Positions 14,001 to 24,720 of a stretch of DNA of 64,000 nucleotides are shown here, in pieces. The position numbers were made by a program, and so were the translations under genes. Numbering within the stretch: the first letter of the stretch is position 1; the number at the start of each line of letters is the position of its first letter. The notes beneath the pieces are model-generated. The model was not told where the DNA came from and made no database searches. It saw only the letters and a list, made by a program, of their open reading frames with translations. Origin of the DNA: Gymnothorax reevesii (taxonomy: Eukaryota; Chordata; Actinopteri; Anguilliformes; Muraenidae); NCBI GenBank assembly GCA_029721435.1, contig CM056583.1, forward strand, positions 59,362,120 to 59,426,119. Reading direction: 5' to 3'.

Positions 14001-17000
14001 ACACTCACAGTCACCCTCGACTCACCATATAGTGAGTACGATTGAAATGTAACTGGAGTGCGAGAGAGAGATCGACCTACCTCTAACCGAGAGAGCGGTC
14101 CCACTCCTCACCAGGTGATATTCTCAAACGCCGCTCAAGCATTACGGACAGTAGTGGGCACTGGGTAAAACAGACGGTGCATCGGCTGCTGTAAAGAACT
14201 CACTGAACTCACCCTTCAGTGCTGAATGACCTAAACCTGCCGCGGTTACCTTTTCTTAATTAGAAAGTTTCTCAGACTAATTGGTAAAACGACAATGAAA
14301 TGTATTTTAATAGCGTCGTTTTACATTGTTTCACAAAACTGAGGCGTTTCTTTCGCACATAAATGACGACGTGAATATCAGCATGTCTTCATTAATTCTG
14401 TGGTTGAGTGGCTCACGAAAGGCGCAGGACAGCCCGCGAGGCTCACTAAGCAACAAGCTGTGAAACGCGCCAGACATTTCCTTCTACATTCAGCAATTAA
14501 GAATGTAGAAAAGAATGGATTCTCGTGGCTCACAGCTACATGAGCTTCGCAGCCCAATCCACATGTGCCCCACGAGCCAGCTGAGCGCAGAATTTTCCAA
14601 TCCATCGGTAAAGAAAAGCGCAAGAAATCCGAATGCCTGAGAGTTGGCAGATATGCGTCATTAATGAAAACTGGCCAAACCTGATAATGTTGAGAGTTTT
14701 CGGAGTTTCTGTGATGGTAATTTAATGAATTGAAAACTGCAATTATCACAGCTCTTTCTAACTGCGGTCAAGCTATCACCAGTTCACAACTTAACAAGTA
14801 GAACTCACGACACACGATAATCATAAGGATTTTTGAGTTCAAGTAAAAAAAATTATTAAATGATTGAAAACAGGTCATGTCCAATCATTATTTTTAAGGG
14901 ATGGCTTTGAGCCTCCCCTATTGCCAGTTCACCAGTAGCCACTGGTGGGTACACAAATGCTAACCTCGAGTTAATCACTGTGCAGTTCGTAACATCTGAA
15001 GCCAGGTGGTCAGTCAGCAAGTTACCGGCATCGTTATCATCATTTAAGTTAAAATTTGCGTATTTGCAATTGCGTCAAGCACGTGGCGGTAAATGATCCA
15101 GAGTTTCTAATGTTTATAACCACCTGTAAGCCAAGACAACGAAATACCTGCGCAAGTTAGTGCTGCTCAAGGGAGGTGTTCCCTGCACTCAACCTTCACT
15201 CAGATAGGCATACTAATTTCAGTGTGAGTGAGGTCTCTGAAAGCAAATGAGTGTTAGGGCAACCTCTGACTCGTTTAGTATAACTTGACACTAAGTTTTA
15301 GAACTCACTCACACTCAATTAGTGTGAGTGTCGTTTCTGAATACGAGCCAAAGACTGAGCTTTCTCCTTTGTCTGCAGCAAGGAATAGGTCATTTGTTAC
15401 TAGGAATGCACCAAAATGAAAATTTTTTGCCGAAAAAGAAAAGCTTGGCCGAAAACCGAAAGAAATTCTTTCGCCAATTTTTAATACCGCTGCATTTATG
15501 GCTATGACTGGTTGCTTACCAAACTTAAGTCAAAGCATTGCAATTGCATAAATTTATATTCATGCGTCAAACAATAAATCCATCACAAAATTATGAAAAT
15601 ATTTATGTAGCACTGACATTCCAACAAAGCACAATATAAAATTTAATTATAAATATAATGTTTTACTAGGCCCCACTCATGAATAACCTACAGGCCTATA
15701 ACTGAATAGCCTATTACTGGCTGCTGAAAAATTGTTAAAGTAAATATGTTACGTGACAACACAGCAGCCCACTGATTGGTCAGAGAGAATAGTCTCTGCG
15801 AAAGACATATTGTTTCTGCATTATCGCTAGGAAACTGGCTTCAGTTGCCATCATTGAAGCAGGTCTTCAAATTGTGTTTTTGAATCGTGTGTTGTTTTAG
15901 GCAGCTTGTTAAATATACTGTGCATTGCCTTACCTTTCAACCAAAGTTGAGTTTGTTCACCGAAGCTGCTGCATTTATGAAATGCGTTTTTTTTTGCCTG
16001 TAACCCTGTTTGTAGCAAAATTAGAAGCAACCGTGTTCTCCTAATTCCCCTTGAGAAAGTTATTATGCTGCCCCTATTTTACAAAAATTGGGCGTAAAAT
16101 AACTTTACCGGTACTGATGAAGCATTTTGTTCTTAGGAAAGGCATCAGATGAGATGACGCATTGTAAAGCGATAAATACTCTGCCATCTCCTGCGATTTG
16201 CGCGCTTGATACATGTTTTGCCTTCAATTTCTAAGTGAAATGTTTATGAAGCCAGAAAGTCAAGCTAATAAACAATAATTGTTTTGTCATGTGCTATTTC
16301 TTCTTTGTTATGAAGGAAAAATGTAAATTAACATCCTTGGTGTGTGGTGATTCTGTATTTTTTTCTCCAGAGGTTGTAGTTACATTATAGAATACTGATG
16401 GTACACAAATGCCTTGAGAATATATAGCTTTTTTCTATGAATACTCTATGCCTTTTACGGATATCGCTGCTTTTGCATTTTTTGGTGGTACCTCATTTAA
16501 TGTGCAACCGAATCGGATACAAAACCAGCTACTATCCTACTTATCAGAACAACATCAAACAGAAATTACAATTAAGCACTTGCGGACTTTAGTGCCATAA
16601 CGTGGTGATGGAAGTGCGCATCCCCCGATTTAAACACATAAATATTTAACAAAATAGAAGGAATAAAAGTCCGGACAGGCGCGTACTTGCTGCAGTTTTT
16701 GCTTGCGTCATCACAACATCCCATTTCGGCGTTAAAAATCTTTCGGCCGAAAACCAAAAATGCAGCTTTTTGCCATTTTCGGTGGCTGAAACTTCAGTGC
16801 ACTTCTATTTGTTACCTTAACTAATGCAGTCTTAGTGCTGTGCAGGGATCTAAAACCAGACTGATAGGTATCAAAAATGCTGTTCTTACTCATATAATCA
16901 ATCAGCTGAGAGGCAATAACTTTCTCCAATCACATCAGCTCTGCCGTTTTGTTTCTGCACTGTTGGCTTGAAAAGGCTACACTACAGAACCAGTGAAAAG

Positions 17001-19529
17001 AAAGTGTCCTTTGTCCATGAAAATGTCAAACACTAAGCAGCTGCCCAGACACTCACATTTGACCACATTACCACATTGACCACATTTGCCGCGACTGCAA
17101 AATCAAGGACTGATCGTGTTCGTAACCATAAAATGTGAATGCACGTTCATTATGGAACAAGATCTGTTGCTCACAATAGCTCAGCCACTGCTCGATCTGT
17201 GAAAAAGCTTGTCGAATAGAAAGTTTTGACAGTTTGATAGACAAATTAACAGTTTCACAAGCCCAGCCAGCTAGTTAAGTTAACCAAAAGTTCTGGAAGC
17301 ATTTATTGGAAAAGCTATTAAAAAGAAATGTTTTCTCGTAGATAAAGCTCCAAGCTTAAATTTGGACAACATTTCTCAATTTTTCACTAGTTCACCAGGT
17401 ATTGAAGGACATTATTGTTACTGTAACTCATTTCAGAATTTCATTACATATCTTCCATTGTTTAATGACCAGTTTCACAGAAAGAAGCACTGTGTGTATT
17501 TATTTATTGTATGCGTATACACTGTATACAATGTTTTTTTTTATTCAATGTATTTATTGTACTGCTCTCATAGAGAAATAAATACTTTGTGGAAAACAAG
17601 GCCTACACTGTTGCCGCAGACAGCAAAGACCATATCAGCAAAAGCCCACAAATGAGAGCTCCCCAAATAGAAAGGCAAGCTACAGTATTGCCCCAGACAG
17701 TCTCAGTATAATAAGATAAAATTGGGTTCATTTTGTGTTATGTATGTTCTAGCTGCCTATATTCGCTCATTAATAATGAAAATTACACACAACTATTTTT
17801 CATGTCATCAAGGATAAACTGTACTACTCAAAGTATTACTTAATCACTTGATATTTTTGCTGTAGTATTCAGCGATAATTGATAATGACCAAAAGAATCA
17901 AATGGTCGAATGTCAAAGCGTTATAGCTTACATACCAAGCAATGATGGACCTCAGGGCTATGAGAAAATTAATTAGCTAGCCAATTTGATAATGCAAAGG
18001 CCAAAAATCAATCCAATTCACCATCTTGAGAAGATCTAAAGGCATATACAATTTGAAAAGGATCTATGAAACAGTTTTTGAATTATCGCGTTAGCACAAA
18101 GGGTTTACGGCAGCGATGATGATTCCATACCATCAACGAAATGAAGATTTGCCAATATAAATATGTTGACGGCAGCAGCCCTGCCCATCTCTTCCTAAAC
18201 AAGATTTGAGCAAACAATTTAAGTGCTGTTTTAAGCCCTGAAAATGAATGCAGACACCCACTTTTCCAATCCTAGCTGAACCCTTGATGGTAAAGCTGCC
18301 AAAACCAACTCCGCAACCAGAGTTTAACAATCCTATAGAATTTCACACCAAGGAAAAGCACACCTCATTGAACAACAGCTAAACAGCTGTATTGAGCTGC
18401 CAATTCATCAAAACAAGTGCGTCAAATTAAACCTGAAATGGCCACCAACAGGACAGAAGAGCTCCAGGAACCAGCCGGGAACTAATATGGTGAGTTGTAC
18501 CTGATGAGAGGGATGTCTTGAAGGGTGCAGCATGTTTTGGGGAAGCCTGGCTTGGCTGTCTCCTCTGTGCACGTCACATTGTAAGTCCTGCACATAACCA
18601 ACAGAATACGCAGCTGAATACCTTACAAGAGACAGTACAAACTGAAGGCACTTTTTAAAAGTGTTGCTAAACGATAAGATGGTCACACACCTTTTTTTTT
18701 TCCATGCAAACCTATCACCATCTCACCTGATCTTGTGCCAAGTGTCAGTTGGGATTACACATCTTGTCTTTTTGATCTGTCCTTTACAAATCACACTCAG
18801 TTTTTACTGATTAGGCACTGGTGTATTTTTATCTGAAACAATACGGATGCAATATGTATAAATGGGACCTGAACAGTAAACAATTTTGCTGGGCTAAGAT
18901 CAGGTCCTCAAATTCAGCCTCATATTGCATAATCCAAAATAAGACCTTCAACTTTTTTTATACATAAACAGCCAAAATGTTTTAATCCACAATGTTACCT
19001 GTTACTTGCTAGTCTGGGATTTATCAGAACATTATCATCGACTCACTGTATTGCAATTACATCACAGTAAATGAAAATGCATTCACTCAAGTACACTAAT
19101 TTCTTCAGCAAAATAAATTTGAAGGAATATTGAATAATGTACAATAATTGTACATGTACAATTGAATAATGTAACTACTACAAGCTGTTACTAAGGAAGT
19201 GAACTTTTTTTAACAACTGTAAAAAATTCAGCTGACTCCAGTTTATGCATGCTTAGACCACTATAAACTTTCCTACCAGCCTTACCAGTTCTCCACTGGA
19301 CAAACATGATGATTCATCACTGCCATAGCATATCTGCAAGACACCATCATACAATTTATGCATTTATCGCAACTAAGCGTATCGCAAATAATAACTATTT
19401 TCTAGACTTTTCAGCTTCAAGGCAACCCTCCAATGAAACTTACTGAGTGACTAAGGACCTTACATAGCTGAGTATGCAGCACTCAGGTTCATAGCCCGCC
19501 CCACCCCCACCCCCACCCCCACCCCCACC

Positions 19530-19617
<88 letters not shown>

Positions 19618-19896
19618 TCCTCTCAGCGACTTTATTCAACCGGCTCTAAAACAATGTCATTTTAGAAGTACCAATAATTTCATGTCAGTATAAGGAGAAA
19701 ACGCCACAGAATGCAGCTTCAAGGCCTCATCAGCAGGGCGCACACAAATCTTGTAAAGAAGCCTGCTGAAAATTTTGGGTTAGGAACATGCGTGATCCTC
19801 ACTGGAAGACAGCAGTCAAACCAATACTCACACTATCCATATTCCTGTGATGGAGAAAGCAGAGAGGCTCACAGGTAGGATGATCCAGGCAGTCAT
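7727..19896 (-). CDS. tmem150a: TMEM150A, multi-pass membrane protein (7 coding exons)
   Basis: Seven exons with GT-AG borders and compatible phases join into a 292-codon reading frame plus stop: 19896-19832, 19333-19286, 18587-18501, 11018-10951, 9932-9805, 9283-9106 and 8031-7727. The product opens [20 protein letters not shown] and ends [12 protein letters not shown], both characteristic of vertebrate TMEM150A; mammalian forms are about 271 aa. It contains about six hydrophobic helices, an extracellular cysteine-rich loop after the first helix ([19 protein letters not shown]) and the family block [13 protein letters not shown]150A belongs to the FRAG1/DRAM/Sfk1 family and in mammals supports plasma-membrane PI4P synthesis with the PI4KA-EFR3 complex (established knowledge). 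The extra length is mostly a Gly/Ser-rich insert near the C-terminus. No frame break is seen. Intron 3 is 7.5 kb because of inserted transposons. Vamp5 lies upstream on the same strand. Confidence 0.95.
8190..8480 (+). mobile_element. LINE reverse-transcriptase fragment in tmem150a intron 6
   Basis: Reading plus strand from 8208, [19 protein letters not shown] resembles the conserved GVPQGSxLGPxLF turn of non-LTR retrotransposon reverse transcriptase. The frame decays on both sides, and LINE-derived sequence may extend to about 8760. It lies antisense to the host gene. Confidence 0.5.
9106..9283 (-). CDS. tmem150a: tmem150a coding exon 6
   Basis: The exon encodes [19 protein letters not shown] and the next two helices. 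This block is nearly invariant among vertebrate TMEM150A proteins. The acceptor is CCCCAG and the donor GTATCC. Confidence 0.94.
9805..9932 (-). CDS. tmem150a: tmem150a coding exon 5
   Basis: The exon encodes the second and third helices, including [13 protein letters not shown] and [16 protein letters not shown]. The acceptor is CCTGCAG and the donor GTTAGG, in phase 0 at the 3' end. Confidence 0.93.
10545..10745. repeat. Degenerate TACTGAGCT/GCTAAAG repeat
   Basis: The words TACTGAGCT and GCTAAAGTA recur with changes about every 30-45 bp (near 10567, 10619, 10635, 10670, 10707 and 10730). This looks like a decayed minisatellite in tmem150a intron 4. Unit borders are unclear. Confidence 0.4.
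10951..11018 (-). CDS. tmem150a: tmem150a coding exon 4
   Basis: The exon encodes [19 protein letters not shown] and the start of the second helix. The acceptor is CCTCCAG and the donor GTGAGT. Phase 1 at the 3' end joins exon 5. Confidence 0.93.
11193..11387. mobile_element. Short TIR/hairpin element (hairpin family, copy 1)
   Basis: The ends are a perfect 12-bp inverted repeat: ATCCCCCGCCAA at 11193 and TTGGCGGGGGAT at 11376. The right end also folds on itself: TATCCCCC at 11356-11363 pairs with GGGGGATA at 11381-11388 around a 17-nt loop. A GGACAGACGGACG-type tract (about 11318-11344) precedes the hairpin. No coding potential. The same plan recurs at 12.27, 43.15, 58.3 and 59.25 kb. Confidence 0.6.
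12269..12345. mobile_element. Hairpin-family element, copy 2 (partial)
   Basis: TATGCCTC at 12269-12276 pairs with GGGGCATA at 12294-12301 (one G-T pair) around a 17-nt loop, followed by a GTCAGTCATTCTGTCTG tract. Orientation is opposite to the 11.2-kb copy. The far end was not found, so the right boundary is arbitrary. Confidence 0.45.
13571..13699. mobile_element. Palindromic MITE (TTTCACACCGGACGCGAA type)
   Basis: CTTTCACACCGGACGCGAAA at the left faces TTTCGCGTCTGGTGTGAAAG at the right, so the whole 129 bp folds into one imperfect hairpin. The termini resemble those of the 1.1-kb inverted-repeat element at 58.6-59.7 kb, suggesting one family. No protein is encoded. Confidence 0.65.
13983..15349. 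mobile_element. TIR DNA transposon inside the LINE (PIF/Harbinger-like?)
   Basis: GGCCCATATTCAAAAACGAC at the left matches, inverted, GTCGTTTCTGAATACGAGCC at the right. CACTCAC-type repeats continue inward on both sides. The flanks read TAA and AAA, which would fit a degraded 3-bp duplication of the Harbinger kind, but I cannot prove the superfamily. One antisense ORF of 123 codons (14378-14749) has no match I recognise. Confidence 0.6.
15401..16807. mobile_element. hAT-type element with perfect 8-bp target duplication
   Basis: TAGGAATGCACC at the left and GTGCACTTCTA at the right are imperfect inverted ends, with GCCGAAAACCGAAA-type subterminal sequence facing its complement (TTTCGGCCGAAAACC at about 16740). 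The flanks are the identical octamer TTTGTTAC (15393-15400 and 16808-16815), the hAT hallmark. It sits inside the LINE. No intact transposase is visible in the 1.4 kb. Confidence 0.85.
16961..18500. other. tmem150a intron 3, unassigned part
   Basis: AT-rich intron sequence. The longest ORF (17362-17655) has no recognisable content. Some may be eroded LINE upstream of the piece at 16.9 kb. Confidence 0.4.
18501..18587 (-). CDS. tmem150a: tmem150a coding exon 3
   Basis: The exon encodes TYNVTC then [12 protein letters not shown], the cysteine-bearing first extracellular loop. The acceptor is TGTGCAG and the donor GTACAA. The longer ORF overlapping it in another frame (18408-18686) is a shadow. 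Confidence 0.92.
19286..19333 (-). CDS. tmem150a: tmem150a coding exon 2
   Basis: A 48-bp exon encoding [16 protein letters not shown]. It is too short for ORF scanning and was found by reading the reverse strand between exons 1 and 3. The acceptor is TTGCAG and the donor GTAAGG. Confidence 0.93.
19502..19614. repeat. Compound microsatellite (CACCCC)n-(CA)n
   Basis: About five CACCCC units (19502-19533) run straight into about 40 CA units (to 19614). It lies in tmem150a intron 1, about 220 bp from exon 1. Long perfect CA runs are length-variable. Confidence 0.95.
19832..19896 (-). CDS. tmem150a: tmem150a coding exon 1
   Basis: The ATG is at 19896-19894. The exon encodes the start and first transmembrane helix. 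The donor GTGAGT begins at 19831 and leaves phase 2, which exon 2 completes as Val-Tyr. Confidence 0.93.
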
Positions 19897-20825
19897 TGGA
19901 CAGTTGGTGTGGTACTCGTGTCCAAAGCATGAGGGACAGGAGGATCAGTGGACAGGCGAGGAAAGGCAGGGTTGGTTAGTGAAGGGTTGGGCAGGGCAGG
20001 CAAAGGGAGGGGTGGGAGGAGGAGGAGGGAGGGGCGGGTGCTAATGGGTTAGGATCCACAGGGAGACGTCATGGAAGGACGAGGGACAACAATCTCATGT
20101 CCTCCATTGGCACCATCAGACAAACAGCACCCCACAATCCTAAACAGCGAACAGAGATGGACAAAGACCAATAAGTTTTAAAAAAAAGTCACTCTCAAGT
20201 CATTTTCATGTTTAGAGGGATTATTTACCATCCCAAGCCATGCTGTGTGAGTAGCTATGGATGCCAGAAAGAGTAAATATCCAATAATTATAATATAATT
20301 ACTTTGCTATACAGCACATTTACAGGAGAAAATAATTTTCACCAATAACAGACCAGTAAATCGATTTGACCTTAGCTGGTGAAAATGGAAACACCTGGAA
20401 ACTAGAACTAAATTTACGGTACTTTAAAATAATGGCAGCACAAAGTCAACCCTGCAATGAGAAAAGAGCTTATAGGAGCAAATTATAAAAGAAAGAAAAT
20501 ACATGCGCCTGAACCTGGACTGAGCAAGAGATTGGCTGGAGAGGGAAAAAAAAAAACAGAAGAGCAGTAAGGGATTTACAGAGGCAATGTCAAAGGGCAG
20601 CAGTTCCGTCTTTGTTCACTCCGTGTGGATTTATATCCCAAAATTAAAGTGGCAGGCAGGCAGTTATAAATCAAGAACATTGTATCACTGCCCAAATACT
20701 TACAGTACATTGGGACCCTGAGGGAAAGTATGACGACCATTGGTTTTACTTTCTGAAACCCTAATTACCTCAAGACACCTGAAGTCAAACATGAACAGTG
20801 GTTCACATCAGGTCTCACCAAATAT

Positions 20826-22170
20826 GCAGTCATGGCCAAGGGTTTTGGCAGAGACATAACTGTTGTTTTTCACTAAATTTTCTGCTTCAGTTTGTGTGAT
20901 ATTTTTATGTTTTCTTGGTATGCTGAGGATCAATTATGAGCATTTTATAAATTTCAAAGACTTTTATTGGCAAAGAAAATCTAATTTAGGCCAAGAGTCA
21001 ATATTTGAAGTGCTGACCCATCTTCATGACTTCTGTAATTTGCTCTGGTAGGTCAGATATCAGCTTCTGGGAGAGATGCTGACTGATGGCAAGCGTTCTC
21101 CCTTTCAGTGCTCGAAGTTGATCTCAATTTATCAGGCTTCAACTTATCCACCCCCTTTTTGAGGACAGACCATAGGTTCTCGATCAAACTAAGTTCTGGA
21201 AAGTTTCCGGGCCAAATATCCAAATTTTCAACATGATAATCCCCAAGCCACTTTGTTATCACTTTGACATTGTGACAGTTCACTCCACAATGTCGGAAAA
21301 CACGCAGATCTTAACTAAATTATTCTTGGATTGTTTATAGAAGACATTCAGAGGACATTTTGATACCATTCTTTATTTGTGATAGTGCTTTTGGGCAGAA
21401 CCGAGTGAGCCCTCTCCCTTGGATTACAAGCAACCCCACATATAAATGGTCTCAGGTTGCTACACTGTCAGCAAGGCAAAGGGCTCCATTTCCTTTTTTC
21501 CTGCCTCTTTTCTTAAGGCAGTTAATTTTCAAGGTATTCCAAACAGTCAAAGGGGGCTTCGTTAGAGAAAAAAAAAAAAAACGAAACTTGGCACCAGTCT
21601 TCTTCCGCCCAATCCTTGTACTTCCTGCAGTATTTCAGTCTTGCACTGACATTTTTCTAATAAAGAAGTGGATTCTTTGCTGCCCTCCTTAGCTGTTTTT
21701 CAAAAGCCTCCACCTCGTTGTGTGCATATGCACTCTCACCCGCCTGCTGCCAATCTTGAGCATGCTCTCCACAAGAGGCAACATGATTTTGCAACCAACT
21801 CCTCAGAAGGAGAGCTTGCTGAACACTCTTAGAAGTCTTGAAGCCTTCTTTGCTGCAATTGAACCTCTCTCCTGGAAGTTCTTGATGATCTGGTAGATGG
21901 TTATTTCACACACAATATTCTTATCATAAATTTCCTTGCATGTGATCTCATTTTGATGTAAAGTGGTGACTGCTGCACAAGGTTCCTCGGATTAAACAAT
22001 TGCTTACACAAGAACACAATGATGTCGAGCGCATGTACTTTAATCGCAATCAGTCAACTGAAAGTCTAATGAAAATGGTTGCGTGACTTCAGCAGACAAG
22101 TACTCACTTGCACTTTCCTGTGCTGATGACATGGTACTGAAATGAGGCTTGTTGATCATTCGGTGCCTGA
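20826..22170 (-). mobile_element. Tc1/mariner-type remnant (family C)
   Basis: The minus-strand frame at 21283-21100 reads NCHNVKVITKWLGDY, then NFPELSLIENLWSVLKK. This is the C-terminal part of a Tc1/mariner transposase, with the Glu of the DDE triad. The left end carries the terminal-type tract GTCATGGCCAAGGGTTTTGG at 20829. Frames are broken. The right boundary is a guess. Confidence 0.65.
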
Positions 22171-23070
22171 CCCAAAAGACAGTGCAAATTGGTTTTTTGC
22201 GACGAAGTTTATTTTTATACCGATGACGCTCCTTTACAGTTCATTAAAATTCTCGGATCTCTCTGCTCAATAGCAAACCATGCCGCCGTCACAAAAACTG
22301 AAGCAGTTAAAGCGCTGTATTTGTGTCATGCCGATTTTTTTTTCAATAACAAAGCTTTACAATGTCAGCAGATGTTGCTAATACAATATGGAGCAATTAA
22401 CTAGCTAGCTATGTTAGCAAGTTCACTTCAAGCAGCAGAGTATTAAAAAATATTAGTCAGCCAGCTGTTGAAGGAAACTAAATTTGACTCCAACATTACA
22501 GTTATGGGAGACAAAATCTAACAGAAAAAATAGCGTCAATGCAGCATATGACATTTGCAAGGATAGGAGCCAACTCACTTTTTAGTTACCGTTTAAGCAA
22601 TATCTAGCCTTGGGAAAATATGTTCTATCACGAACTGTTATATCGTAACAGGCTAGCTACTTTCATACCATCCAACATTTACTCTAGCTTAGCGTACTAA
22701 GAAGCAAGTGAGCCGCCAGGCTTATGGGGCACTTAAGTTAACGTCACCTACTCATACCGCTACGCTGGTTATACAACTGTACGAAATCAAATGTTACTCG
22801 CTTATGGGCTCGCAGCACTGAACATGACTTAACAGCTTGCCAGCTTCATGTCTACAAATGAAGCTGGCAGATACTACAAGCTAGCTAGCAAACCAACACT
22901 GCTAATAGCTAACGAGCTAGCAGTCGACGTTCATACTGATAGCACACAGCTATGCCGGTAAGGTGTTCGGCTGAACTTTTTCCACTTGCATCACTATGCA
23001 CTATGTCAAATTTGATCTTCAAAGTCTGGTAGTAACCGATTATAAACACGCAATCAGAGAGCACAACATA
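22171..23070. other. Unassigned, GCTAGC-rich sequence
   Basis: No exon or mobile element recognised. GCTAGC words recur at 22860-22925. On the minus strand it would be the first intron of tmem150a if the noncoding exon proposed next is real. Confidence 0.35.
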
Positions 23071-23071
23071 C

Positions 23072-23280
23072 CTTAACCCGCTCTACCGTCTCCAATCCAA
23101 CTCGACAACCTTGATGTTCCCTTCAAAATAAAAGCAATAAAATTCCATTTTTGTTCAGAGAATATCCAGCCTCGCGGTATTTGTAGTTTTACTAGTAATC
23201 GAGCCGCCGAAGGACCAACCATGTGAACACCTGAAAAAGAGCAAGTCGGAAAACTATACAAGACTACACTTCCCAGCTGC
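23072..23280 (-). promoter_or_regulatory. Candidate tmem150a promoter and noncoding first exon
   Basis: A ZNF143/Staf-type motif ACTACACTTCCCAG lies at 23263-23276 (plus strand). On the minus strand a good donor, TTAAG followed by GTATGT, sits at 23072/23071. Together they suggest a start site and a 5' UTR exon spliced to the exon with the ATG at 19896. This is inference: no transcript data are available and the downstream acceptor is weak. Confidence 0.35.
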
Positions 23281-23939
23281 CAATTCGATGAGACGAGAGG
23301 ATGAGAAATCTTAGAACCTGGATGCATATTATTTGTGATATAAACCAATGAGAAGTTGCACTATTTCATGATGGTGCGGGGATAATCATTGGCTCAGTCC
23401 AAGATCACACATAACACCCTCGCCCTTCTCACCCCCCCCCCCTCCCCTCCTCCGTTTGGTGCATTCACTTGAAAGAACCATCAGGTTGAGGTTTGTCTCA
23501 ATCCTATTAGTAATGCATGGGGGTAACATCAGTGACTGTCTAATGAAGAGTTGTCTGGCTGTCAGATCTAATCATCCATTGCCAGAAAGATTCCAATAAA
23601 TGCATTTTCATATTCAGTGTCAAGTACTTACATGTCTCTTTCCACTTATCAAAACATGGGGGCAAGTGCATCCTGAAGATCTTAAGTGCCTTCCTCAGCA
23701 ACAAAGGAGACTTCACATGAAGTGACATTCTGCAGCAGGAAGGGAGTAGGTTGGGAAAGGGCTATAATATCCCCAAAACTGGGTTTTCTGGGATATTGTG
23801 GTTTCACCTTGTATGCTGCAGCTGCAGAGCCTGTCCTTTAGCACAAGAATTAGAAAAGCTTTTTCGGGAATCACACCAAATGTCTTGGGTTCATTCATGG
23901 TGCTTAGAGGATAGACCCTATTATTTTGTGTGACCTTAT

Positions 23940-24720
23940 GACCTTTCCAGGAGCATCACCACTAAGTGAAACTATACTTTTCCAAATGCAAAAACTCAAA
24001 CAGTTTTGACAGTGATCATGTCTTACTCCTTGCAATCATTCCTGGTGCACAGAGATGGGCTGTTGTTGATGCTGGTCCTCCTATGGTCTGTGCAGTGGCA
24101 CCAGCACCAGGCAAAGCATTTAATTTGTAAAAATTGCAACAACTCTTCACAGCTTAATAGGAATCTTGTCAAATCTGTGATGAACATTCCAGGAGTATAG
24201 GGGTGATGTTTCTGAGTCTATGATCTTCAGTGTCATACCACCTCCAGGCAAAACTTTCCATTCTTAAAAATGCAATAACTGTAACTGGGAATCCTGCCAA
24301 ATCTGCTGTCAACATCCCTAGTGCATAGCGAAGGAACCATATTGATTCTATTACTTTTAAGTTAGTGTCACCATTCAGTATGACTACATTTCCAAAGGCA
24401 GTGAGACAAACTGCATTAATTGGAATCATGTCAACTTTGCTGGGAACATCTACATACTTACACAAATAGTTAAAAGAGTAGTACAACTGTTCTGGTGACA
24501 TCATAACCGTTCCCAGAGTGCCATCTAGCCAAATGTAACTTTTTCAAAAATACAATAAGTCAACAAGTTCGTATGGGAAACAGGAAAAACTTGCAGTGAA
24601 CATTCCTGGAGCTTGTAGCAGTTACCCAGTTGATTTTCCGGACTCTATACACTTTACTGTAAAACCACCACTAGGCCAAACTATGAGGGAGAATGCAACA
24701 ATTTCTGGGATATAACCAGC
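23940..24720. repeat. Degenerate tandem repeat, unit about 125-160 bp
   Basis: A phrase like GAACATTCCTGGAG, followed by CACCACTAGGCCAAACTA and a TTTCCAAAAATGCAATAACT tract, recurs near 23.95, 24.18, 24.30, 24.43 and 24.60 kb with much divergence. It is non-coding and looks like an old minisatellite array. Confidence 0.45.

Larger units (their letters stand above)
13740..16960 (-). mobile_element. L2-like LINE remnant split by two DNA transposons
   Basis: Three minus-strand pieces belong to one reverse-transcriptase gene. 16935-16808 encodes [20 protein letters not shown], then [10 protein letters not shown]. 15400-15350 continues with TNDLFLAAD. 13982-13760 holds the [12 protein letters not shown] catalytic region and [16 protein letters not shown]. 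Removing the elements at 15401-16807 and 13983-15349 restores continuity of order and frame. The RT active-site region is otherwise decayed and both ends of the LINE are missing. The class (L2/Maui-like) is judged from motif wording only. Confidence 0.8.

Noticed and set aside
18408..18686. 92-codon ORF as a tmem150a exon
   Set aside because: The true exon (18501-18587) is in another frame; only that frame gives the TMEM150A sequence and phases.
19502..19614. CACCCC/CA tract as a telomeric or regulatory repeat
   Set aside because: The unit is not telomeric; it is an ordinary compound microsatellite.
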